Shown here piece by piece: positions 58,027 to 64,000 of a stretch of 64,000 bases of DNA. The DNA is from Eikenella halliae (GTDB lineage Bacteria > Pseudomonadota > Gammaproteobacteria > Burkholderiales > Neisseriaceae). The position numbers were made by a program, and so were the translations under genes. The stretch's first letter is position 1; each line of letters opens with the position of its first letter. The notes beneath the pieces were generated by a model. The model had not been told where the DNA came from and ran no database searches. It was given only the letters and a program-made list of their open reading frames with translations. The stretch lies in the NCBI RefSeq assembly GCF_001648475.1, contig NZ_LXSQ01000014.1:121233-185232 (forward strand), given 5' to 3'.

Positions 58027-59457
58027 TTATTTGTCCGCCGCAAAACCTCCGCCAAAGGCGGTATTTAACGCCAGCCACGCGGTAAACAGCTTCGCCTGTG
58101 CCTGCGCCAGTTGCGCTTCGTTTTGCAGGGTTTCGTCCTGCGCGGCGAGCCAGTCAAGCTTGTTGTCCAGCCCCGCGCGGTAGCGGCTTTGCGCGGCGGC
58201 GGCGTTTTTGCGGGCCAGCGCGGTCATCTCGGTTTGGTCGCGCACGGCTGCGGCAGCGGTTTCGTATTGCGTCAGCGCGTCGGCCGCCTCGCGCAGGGCG
58301 GTGTAAACGTTTTTGTTGTAACGCGCCACCTGCTCGTCAAACTCGGCTTCCTTGCGCGACAGGTTCGCCCGCAACGTGCCGGAAGTAAAAATCGGCAGGC
58401 TCACGCTCGGCAGCAGTCCGGCGAGAAACGACGACGAATGCGGCAGGTTGCCGATTTCCACATTGGACAAGCCGGCCAGCGCCTTGATGGTAATGTTCGG
58501 ATAAAACTCGGTTTTCGCGCTGGCAACTAAATGGCGGCGGGCGGTCAGTGCCTCGCGCTGCGCCGCCAAATCGGGGCGTTTGCCGAGCAAATCGGCGGTG
58601 AGCTGCGACACGGGCGGTGCGGGGGTGGTGGTGGCGGGATTGGGCGTGAAAGTGTCCAACGCCTGCGCCGGTTGTCCTGTCAGCGCGGCAAGCGCGTGGC
58701 GCACTTGGGCAATATTGCCGTCCAAATCTGACAAGGCAGCCTGAAAACGGCTGTTGCCCTGTTGCACGGCATAGAGTTTGCTCGGTGCAAGTTGTCCTGC
58801 GCGAATCAGCTCGCGCACCACCTGCTCGCGTTCGCGATTCAACTGCGCCCGCTGCGCCACGCGCTGCCGCGTTTCCAGCAGCAACTGCCATTGGCGGTAA
58901 TACGTCGCCACGCCCTGCGCCAGCAGTAGCCGCGTCTGCGCGATTTCGTATTCCACGGCGCGTTGCTGCCCCAGCGCAGCTTCCAGCTGGTGCTTGTATT
59001 TGCCGAACACATCGGGCGACCATTGCCCTTGCAGTTGCAGCGATTCATAAGTGATATTGGTGCCGTGGTCGCCCAGCAGCCGCTTTTCCAAATCGCTGAT
59101 GAGTTCGGGCTTCTCGCGCTCGTTTACGCCGTCGCGGTGCAGCAGTGCGCCGCTCAGCCCCAATCCAATCTTCACGCCGCGCTGCGAATCCGCCAAATCC
59201 GCCCCCGCCTGCGCCTGCCGCAAGCGCGCCTGTGCCGCCGCCAAATCGGGCGAACGCGCGAGGGCGGTGTCAATCAGGCCGTCGAGCTTGGCATCGTTGA
59301 GCGCACGCCACCATTGCGGCGCAATCGGCGGCTGCGAGCTGGCGGGCAGACCGAGCGTTTCGGCGGTTTCCACGGCGGCGGGGGTGTGCTTGGGATGAGT
59401 GGTGCAGCCCGAAAACAGCGCGGCACAGAGGAAAAATAAAGGGAAGCGTTTGAACAT
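58027..59457 (-). CDS. NodT-family outer-membrane efflux lipoprotein
   Basis: This encodes 476 residues from the ATG at 59457 (MFKRFPLFFLCAALFSGC); upstream in-frame sequence is not family-like. The lipobox cysteine is residue 18. Two TolC-type repeats are visible (PQWWRALNDAKLDGLIDTAL ... GQWSPDVFGKYKHQLEAALG; VSQLTADLLGKRPDLAAQRE ... ASAKTEFYPNITIKALAGLS). This is the outer-membrane channel for the EmrA/EmrB pair downstream. It carries an AGGCAGCCTGAA-type uptake sequence at 58735, and a diverged 30-mer copy follows its stop at about 57980-58010. Confidence 0.88.
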   Translation of the reverse strand: MFKRFPLFFLCAALFSGCTTHPKHTPAAVETAETLGLPASSQPPIAPQWWRALNDAKLDGLIDTALARSPDLAAAQARLRQAQAGADLADSQRGVKIGLGLSGALLHRDGVNEREKPELISDLEKRLLGDHGTNITYESLQLQGQWSPDVFGKYKHQLEAALGQQRAVEYEIAQTRLLLAQGVATYYRQWQLLLETRQRVAQRAQLNREREQVVRELIRAGQLAPSKLYAVQQGNSRFQAALSDLDGNIAQVRHALAALTGQPAQALDTFTPNPATTTPAPPVSQLTADLLGKRPDLAAQREALTARRHLVASAKTEFYPNITIKALAGLSNVEIGNLPHSSSFLAGLLPSVSLPIFTSGTLRANLSRKEAEFDEQVARYNKNVYTALREAADALTQYETAAAAVRDQTEMTALARKNAAAAQSRYRAGLDNKLDWLAAQDETLQNEAQLAQAQAKLFTAWLALNTAFGGGFAADK

Positions 59458-59542
59458 TTTGAAATATATATAAACAGGAATCGGGATGATTATAACGAAA
59501 AACGTATCGGGCGGGGGTTGGAAAACTTCAACGCAAAAGGCA

Positions 59543-60760
59543 GAGACCTTTGCAAAATTTCTTTTCCTCCAACAACCGAAACCCAAACACAGGTTTTCGG
59601 CTGTTTTCTCCCCCAATCACTTCTGATTCTACCCAAATACCCCCTTAATCCCCCTTGGATACCTGATAATCAGGCATCCGAGCCGCCTTTTAGGCGGCAA
59701 CAGGCACACTTAGCCTGTTGGCCGCTTTCAACAGGTTTAAACACATCGCCTTCAGATGGCTTTGCGCACTCACTTTAATCAGCCCGAAATAGGCTGCCCG
59801 GGCGTAGCGGAATTTACGGTGCGGCGTCCCGAAACTTTGTTCGACCACATAACGGGTCTTCGACAAATAGCGGTTACGTTTGGTTTGCGCTTCCGTCAGC
59901 GGACGGTTGCGGTGGGCTTTGCGCATAATGCCGTCCGGTAACCGATGCTCTTCCAGATGTTGCCGGTTTTCCTTACTGTCATAGCCTTTGTCGGCATAGA
60001 CGGTCGTATCTTCGGCTATCCCTTCCAGCAAAGGCAACAGGTGGTTGCACTCATGGGTATTGGCGGGGGTAATGTGCAGTTTCTCGATATAGCCTTCCTC
60101 ATCGGTACGGGTATGTTGTTTGTAACCGAGTTTGTAGAGACCGTTTTTCTTTGTCCAACGGGCATCTTTATCTTTGCTCGGTGTGGTTTGGCCGCTGACT
60201 TGTCCTTCTTCATCGACTTCTATGGCCTGACGCTGTTTGCTGCCGGCGGTTTGAATAATGGTGGCGTCAATGACGGCGGCGGATGCTTTCTCTAATTTTA
60301 GGTTTTTTTCGGCCAGTTGTCGGTTAATCAGTTCCAGCAATTCGGACAGGGTGTCGTCTTGCGCCAGCCAGTTGCGGTAGCGGCATAAGGTGCTGTAATC
60401 GGGGATGCTCAACTCGTCGAAACGGCAAAACAGGTTGAAATCGATGCGGGTGATGAGGCTGTGTTCGAGTTCGGGATCGGAGAGGCTGTGCCATTGGCCG
60501 AGCAGGACGGCTTTAAACATGGACAACAGGGGATAGGCGGGACGGCCTCGGTGGTCTCGGACGTAACGGGTTCTTTGACGATTCAGGTACTGTTCGATCG
60601 GCTGCCAATCAATCACCTGATCCAACTTCAATAGTGGGAAGCGGTCGATGTGTTTGGCGATCATGGCTTGGGCGGTTTGCTGGAAGAAGGTGCTCATGAG
60701 AAATCCCATAAATGTCTTGGTGGGAATTTAGGGGATTTTGGGGAATTTTGCAAAGGTCTC
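59543..60760. mobile_element. IS5-family insertion sequence, IS1106-like
   Basis: Terminal inverted repeats GAGACCTTTGCAAAATT (left, 59543) and the exact inverse (right, ending 60760) enclose one transposase gene. The length is 1218 bp. No clear target duplication is visible in the flanks. It separates the efflux genes from the ygaP operon, and the two sides carry different uptake-sequence dialects. Confidence 0.92.
59690..60697 (-). CDS. IS5-family transposase, IS1106-like
   Basis: This encodes 335 residues from the ATG at 60697 (MSTFFQQTAQAMIAKHIDRF); an ATG four codons earlier is possible. It appears intact. The DDE residues are in AAVIDATIIQTAG, TTVYADKGYDS and RYVVEQSFGTPHRKFRYARA, the latter with the Y-R-E-K signature of IS5. 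The PDYSTLCRYRNWL helix-turn-helix is present. It closely resembles transposases common in Neisseria, consistent with an incoming neisserial segment. Activity cannot be judged from sequence. Confidence 0.92.
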   Translation of the reverse strand: MSTFFQQTAQAMIAKHIDRFPLLKLDQVIDWQPIEQYLNRQRTRYVRDHRGRPAYPLLSMFKAVLLGQWHSLSDPELEHSLITRIDFNLFCRFDELSIPDYSTLCRYRNWLAQDDTLSELLELINRQLAEKNLKLEKASAAVIDATIIQTAGSKQRQAIEVDEEGQVSGQTTPSKDKDARWTKKNGLYKLGYKQHTRTDEEGYIEKLHITPANTHECNHLLPLLEGIAEDTTVYADKGYDSKENRQHLEEHRLPDGIMRKAHRNRPLTEAQTKRNRYLSKTRYVVEQSFGTPHRKFRYARAAYFGLIKVSAQSHLKAMCLNLLKAANRLSVPVAA

Positions 60761-60806
60761 AGGTTCATTAGGCAATAGTGCAAAGGGTAGATTACTAAAC
60801 ACAACA

Positions 60807-60841
60807 AAAAGGTCGTCTGAAAAATTTTCAGACGACCTTTT
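60807..60841 (-). terminator. AGGTCGTCTGAA-type uptake-sequence hairpin behind the ArsR gene
   Basis: AAAGGTCGTCTGAAAAA and TTTTCAGACGACCTTTT are a tight inverted pair in the dialect described for Neisseria mucosa-like species. Confidence 0.88.
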
Positions 60842-60887
60842 AGGCTAATTTTTCCGGATAGTCTGTCCAAGGCAGTACAACCACATT

Positions 60888-61190
60888 TCAATCTTTTCCT
60901 GCACAGAAAAAGGAATACAGCAGCTGTATCATCTCGTTGACTCGTGAATCGGCAATGTAATATTGCCGCTCTCGATGGTTCACTTCAAAAGACACCAATC
61001 CGGCCTCGCGCAACAGGGCTAATTGGCTGGACATCGCCGCTTGAGGCAGACCGGATGATTCAGCCAGTTCGGTTACATTGTGCGGTCTTTCGTGCAGCTT
61101 ACATAGTACGGCGAGGCGATGGGGGTTTGCCAGAAGTTTAAGAAAGGCAGCGGCTTCTTCGTAGGGCGGTTGATTATCGGCAGTGGTCAT
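60888..61190 (-). CDS. ArsR/SmtB-family regulator, YgaV/BigR-like
   Basis: The product is 100 residues with a winged helix (ANPHRLAVLCKLHERPHNVT ... SSGLPQAAMSSQLALLREAG ... EVNHRERQYYIADSRV). Two cysteines, Cys30 in the LCKL helix and Cys96 near the C-terminus, match the positions of the redox pair in BigR/YgaV, repressors that respond to sulfide or persulfide. The location next to a rhodanese-DUF2892 gene like E. coli ygaP supports this. It is the last gene of the minus-strand unit. Confidence 0.85.
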   Translation of the reverse strand: MTTADNQPPYEEAAAFLKLLANPHRLAVLCKLHERPHNVTELAESSGLPQAAMSSQLALLREAGLVSFEVNHRERQYYIADSRVNEMIQLLYSFFCAGKD

Positions 61191-61269
61191 GGTTTGCCCT
61201 TTTCGGCAAATGTGAAGGTCGCATTATCAGTCATAACTGCCGCAGCGGCAACTTTCAGACGACCTCTGT

Positions 61270-61791
61270 TTAGCGGTTCCATGGCATTTTGGCCAGTAGT
61301 CGTGCCATGCCGCAGAATCTGGTTAAACCGGCTGTCAACAGGCCTGCGCCGACTAGCGCATCTATCAGATAAAACCAAGGCGATACCAGCGAACCTGCCA
61401 ACACGCCGAACAGAACCAACCCGCCCGCGATGGTTTGCACCTACCGCATGATGTCCGGCGCGGCGTGTTCGGCGATTATGGGGAGACCTGCGGCTTTCCA
61501 TGCCTGCAAACCGCCTTCAAGAATGTAGCACTCGCGTCCCCGACCAAGTTCCGCCAATGCTGCTTCCGCCTGCGCCGTGCGCTTGCCGCCCGAGCAATAA
61601 AAAATCAGACAGGGCGCAGCGTTGTCGGGCAGTTTTTCACGATGTCGCTCCGGTGGCAGGGACAATGCGCCGCCGATATGCCCGCCCCGATATTCTGCTT
61701 GGCTGCGAATGTCCACTACCAACGCACCCTCACGAATTTTCGCTGCCGCTTCCTCAGGAGTAATCCGTGGAAGTTGTCCTTCTTTACTCAT
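61270..61791 (-). pseudogene. ygaP: YgaP-like rhodanese-membrane protein split by an amber codon
   Basis: From the ATG at 61791, residues 1-116 form a rhodanese domain (DIRSQAEYRGGHIGGALSLP; active site FYCSGGKRTAQ). A TAG at 61441-61443 then interrupts the frame exactly at the link to the membrane domain (IMR-stop-VQTIAGGLVLFG). The same frame continues without other stops for 57 codons, encoding the DUF2892 segment (VLFGVLAGSLVSPWFYLIDA; GLLTAGLTRFCGM) to a TAA at 61270. A single CAG to TAG change would explain it. The product is now probably a soluble rhodanese without its membrane anchor. Confidence 0.85.
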
Positions 61792-61803
61792 GTTTTGCTT
61801 TCT

Positions 61804-61998
61804 TTATTTTTTGTTGATGTGGCAGGTATTGATGCCCAATAAGCTGTACAACGCGCAGCTTCCTATCAAAGCGGTAGCCAGCGGGATGATGCCCAACCAA
61901 CCCCACCAGCCGATTTGACCGGTCGCAGCGGCGGCAATTAAGGCTACTCCAATGACAATGCGGAGAGCGCGATCCAAAGTACCTAAGTTCCGTTTCAT
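61804..61998 (-). CDS. DUF2892 (YgaP-like) inner membrane protein, 64 residues
   Basis: It has two short membrane segments (ALRIVIGVALIAAAATGQIG; WLGIIPLATALIGSCALYSL) and the DUF2892 ending LLGINTC. AAGGAGCAATTAA lies before the ATG. It is the first gene of the unit DUF2892-ygaP-arsR, 12 bases before the rhodanese gene. DUF2892 proteins accompany sulfur-handling operons; the cysteines (SCALYSLLGINTC) may matter. It may replace the anchor lost from the interrupted ygaP. Confidence 0.82.
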   Translation of the reverse strand: MKRNLGTLDRALRIVIGVALIAAAATGQIGWWGWLGIIPLATALIGSCALYSLLGINTCHINKK

Positions 61999-62029
61999 TT
62001 AATTGCTCCTTGTCTGAGAGTGATTCATC

Positions 62030-62085
62030 TAAAAATAAAAATATATAATAAAAATCATATATAATAAATATTATAGCTTTAAGGT
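62030..62085. promoter_or_regulatory. AT-rich candidate operator/promoter of the ygaP operon
   Basis: A run of A and T with repeated ATATATAATA and TATATAATAAATATTATA lies 30-90 bases before the DUF2892 start. BigR-type repressors bind AT-rich imperfect palindromes overlapping the -10 region, so this is the likely control site. No exact motif match is claimed. Confidence 0.45.
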
Positions 62086-62189
62086 AATTTTGTCAAACGG
62101 TTTGCAACCATGCGGCTCAAAAGGATGGGATGACCTTATTTTTAAACGGGTATGTGCAAGCTAAGTTATGCCTAATTTGCTACACGCAG

Positions 62190-62240
62190 CAAAAAGGTCG
62201 TCTGAAAACTGAAAAATCAGGTTTTCAGACGACCTTTTAT
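62190..62240 (-). terminator. AGGTCGTCTGAA-type uptake-sequence hairpin
   Basis: AAAGGTCGTCTGAAAACTG and GTTTTCAGACGACCTTTTA form an inverted pair behind the HsdM remnant. It is the same foreign dialect as at 60807-60841. Confidence 0.85.
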
Positions 62241-62326
62241 ACCTCTACTTAGCAAGCTAATTCACACAATCATTGAAGTTGTAATGAGATGCGGCAGTTG
62301 CCTTAGTCTATTCATTGATGGTCTAA

Positions 62327-62822
62327 CTAATCCGCCAACTGCGCTGCAACGCTTCGAAAACTCATCAAAGCCGCTTCGATATTTTCAATGATTTCATCGG
62401 CCAAAATATCAGGGGCGGGCAGATTGTCCAGGTCGGTTAAAGAATGGTCTTTCAGCCAGAAAATATCCAAGCTGGTTTTTTCTCGCTGATTGATTTCATC
62501 GATACTAAATTTACGCCAGCGTCCGTCGGGATTGTTTTCGGCATGATAGGTTTCTGCCCGCTTTGAACGGTCTTCGGGGCAATAGCAGGTAATAAAATCC
62601 TGTAAATCTGCCAACTGCATCGGTTTTTTTCTTCAGTGTGTGATGCACGTTGGTGCGGTAGTCATACACCCAGACTTCTTGGGTAACGGCTTTTTCCTGT
62701 GCGGGGCGGTTATCAAAGAACAACACATTTGCTTTCACGCCTTGCAGGCGGAATTGCGGGCAGTATCGGGCGATGTTGGGATGGGAGAAGTGCCAGTCGG
62801 CGGTGAAATAGGTTTGAGGCAT
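62327..62822 (-). pseudogene. Chimeric remnant: metallophosphoesterase start joined to HsdM tail
   Basis: The ATG at 62822 starts MPQTYFTADWHFSHPNIARY, the beginning of a calcineurin-like phosphoesterase. After CPQFRLQ (62742) it continues as GVKANVLFFDNRPAQEKAVT and VWVYDYRTNVHHTLKKK, typical of the C-terminal part of type I methyltransferase HsdM. A run of seven A (62624-62630) then shifts the frame; with six A it would continue PMQLADLQDFITCYCPEDRS and GRWRKFSIDEINQREKTSLD to FWLKDHSLTDLDNLPAPDIL, ending at 62327. The rest of HsdM and hsdS/hsdR are absent. It is a fusion of two unrelated gene ends. Confidence 0.82.
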
Positions 62823-62934
62823 GGAATACTCGGTTTCTGGTCATCTGACAATGAAAAATAAGGTGCAGGCTGCTTTAGAGGCCGTCTGAAACAGGGTTGG
62901 GGCGATAAAAAGCAGCCTGCACTTTTTTGCCCAC

Positions 62935-63780
62935 CTATCTGCCGGTCAATACCAACCGTTGGCAGAAGGCTTCCCAGTCGGCAAGGTGCACAACGTGCGT
63001 GCCGTCTGCCAACGGGTGTACATCGGAAGCGCAGGCAGTGCGCCAATAGATGTAAAACGGAAGTTTGGCGATGTCGGCTTCCAATACGGCAGCATTGTCT
63101 TGTTCTGGCGTATGCACAATCGGCAGTCCGAAATAGCTATATTGGCCGTCTGCAGCTTGTTTACTGGTATGGCCGGTTTGGCCGCGGTGTTTACCGGTAC
63201 GAACAAACCGGCGGCAGAATGCGTTCCAATCGTGCAAGAAAATGGTGGCTTGCCCGTCTATCAGACTTTGGGCAGAACCGATGCTGCTGTCCCGCCAAAA
63301 CGGGTAGAACGGTAATGCAGCGATGTGATGTTCCATGATGACCGGAAAATCTCTCTGCCCTACCGGCCGCATCACCGGAACGCCGAAACAGGAGGTTTCA
63401 GGCAAGGCATGTGCAGGCTGCATGAAGGTGTTTTGCAGGATAACGGCCGCTTCTGCAGGGTCAATACCCAAACTGTCTATGGCAGGCTGCAAAGTTGCGG
63501 GCAGGTCGCAAAAGCAGCCTGCACCGGCCGGAAGGCAATACACCGAGTTGTGCGTATGGGCCAGAGGTGCCGCCCATAGGGTAACGGGCGAGGTGCGGAT
63601 TCGGCCGCCTGCGGCAAAGCGTCCCGAACCATCTTGGGCGACTGTGCCGTACACCACGGCATACTCGGATTTGCCGGGCGTGTGGTAGCGCGTGAAGGTC
63701 CAGTCGGTGAGCTTGCAGGGGGAGAGGGTGCCGTCGTGGGAATGTGCGGATGGGATGGGGGTGTCGGGGGTGTTGGGCAT
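62935..63780 (-). CDS. Unrecognised protein with a duplicated C-terminal domain, 281 residues
   Basis: The first 100 residues contain EYAVVYGTVAQDGSGRFAAG and RTSPVTLWAAPLAHTHNSVY, which recall small phage/plasmid proteins of the DUF6957 kind (tentative). Two repeats of about 65 residues follow: FGVPVMRPVGQRDFPVIMEH ... LPFYPFWRDSS ... LHDWNAFCRRFVRTGK and FGLPIVHTPEQDNAAVLEAD ... LPFYIYWRTAC ... LADWEAFCQRLVLTGR. The repeats share the order FG-P-V/I, ALPFY/KLPFY, W-AFC-R-V/L-TG. No membrane segment, signal peptide or known catalytic motif is visible. It starts 86 bases after the metallophosphoesterase gene on the same strand. I cannot assign a function. Confidence 0.7.
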   Translation of the reverse strand: MPNTPDTPIPSAHSHDGTLSPCKLTDWTFTRYHTPGKSEYAVVYGTVAQDGSGRFAAGGRIRTSPVTLWAAPLAHTHNSVYCLPAGAGCFCDLPATLQPAIDSLGIDPAEAAVILQNTFMQPAHALPETSCFGVPVMRPVGQRDFPVIMEHHIAALPFYPFWRDSSIGSAQSLIDGQATIFLHDWNAFCRRFVRTGKHRGQTGHTSKQAADGQYSYFGLPIVHTPEQDNAAVLEADIAKLPFYIYWRTACASDVHPLADGTHVVHLADWEAFCQRLVLTGR

Positions 63781-63866
63781 GGGGTACTCCTTGAATGTCG
63801 ATATGGCGTGATTTTTAAATAACCGTGGGCATTGCGGACTATGCAGACTGCCTGAAATTGCAGCTA

Positions 63867-64000
63867 CTACACCTCAATCAAGCACCCGTCCCGATAACCG
63901 TTGCGCCCAATTTCGTTGGGATAGCCCAAGGGGTTGATGACCACGCGGCAGCCTTGAATATTGGCATCCATCGCCGTATGCGTGTGTCCGGCAAACCAGT
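63867..64000 (-). CDS. Metallophosphoesterase, 3' end only (5' end outside window)
   Basis: The frame enters from the right edge and reads WFAGHTHTAMDANIQGCRVV, then INPLGYPNEIGRNGYRDGCL and IEV, ending at the TAG at 63867-63869. GHTHxxxD-type sequence is the C-terminal metal-binding motif of calcineurin-like phosphoesterases. The N-terminal part is beyond the window; the orphan start MPQTYFTADWHFSHPNIARY at 62742-62822 is probably a displaced copy of the beginning of this kind of gene. Confidence 0.8.
   Translation of the reverse strand, partial: WFAGHTHTAMDANIQGCRVVINPLGYPNEIGRNGYRDGCLIEV

Larger units (their letters stand above)
61999..62326. other. Promoter region of the ygaP operon and hairpin-containing gap
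   Basis: This 328-base stretch contains the AT-rich candidate operator and an uptake-sequence hairpin (separate entries). No gene is seen. Confidence 0.6.

Overview
This window looks like chromosomal DNA of a member of the Neisseriaceae, most likely an Eikenella species. The basis is the dozens of copies of the 12-mer AGGCTACCTGAA, often as inverted pairs behind genes, which is the DNA uptake sequence dialect described for Eikenella corrodens (AG-eikDUS). Short Correia-type repeats, a GC-rich coding style and gene content (nadC/nadQ/nadA/nadB, sstT, metPS, obg, kdsD, tal) also fit. No rRNA or species-level marker is present, so the species is open.

Layout. 1-5835 (minus strand): one end of an integrative and conjugative element (ICE) of the SPI-7/PFGI type, with parA, parB, a DUF2857-like gene, two unrecognised genes and a partial STY4528-like replication gene running off the left edge. 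5994-11394: an FAD oxidoreductase and recB. 11546-12218: a tRNA cluster (3 x Gly-GCC, Cys-GCA, an aberrant Cys-like tRNA, Leu-UAA). 12.7-22.3 kb: a flotillin, membrane proteins, a TonB-dependent siderophore receptor and a YddA-type ABC exporter. 22.5-27.5 kb: de novo NAD synthesis, with nadQ-nadC divergent from nadA-nadB. 27.7-32.5 kb: a minus-strand run containing a PspA/IM30 protein, YqiJ, small membrane proteins, a Sel1-repeat protein and an acetyltransferase, probably concerned with the envelope. 32.8-53.9 kb: housekeeping and transport genes (hslR, ypfJ, ilvE, AGCS, sstT, metPS, EamA, kdsD, tal, RhuM-Fic, yebC, WGR protein, gabD, obg, NlpE-like, ferredoxin).

54.1-64.0 kb is accessory. 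It holds a decayed second copy of the FAD oxidoreductase, then a complete tripartite drug-efflux set (EmrA/FarA, EmrB/FarB, NodT-type outer-membrane channel) with dRS3 repeats and foreign uptake-sequence dialects. An IS1106-like IS5-family element follows, then a YgaV/BigR-like regulator with a YgaP-like gene broken by an amber codon. The end of the window has a chimera of a metallophosphoesterase start and an HsdM tail, an unrecognised protein with a duplicated domain, and the 3' end of a metallophosphoesterase gene.

Three dialects of uptake sequence are layered in the window: the native eik type almost everywhere, an AGGTCGTCTGAA type around nadB and the ygaP operon, and AGGCCGTCTGAA plus AGGCAGCCTGAA types around the efflux genes. 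This points to at least two imports from other Neisseriaceae by natural transformation. Several genes carry single-base lesions (22068-22291, 48005-48794, 61270-61791, 62327-62822). I see no CRISPR array and no complete prophage. The observations I would check first are the aberrant tRNA, the dialect mosaic, the PspA/YqiJ cluster, the RhuM-Fic fusion pair, and the unrecognised duplicated-domain protein at the right end.
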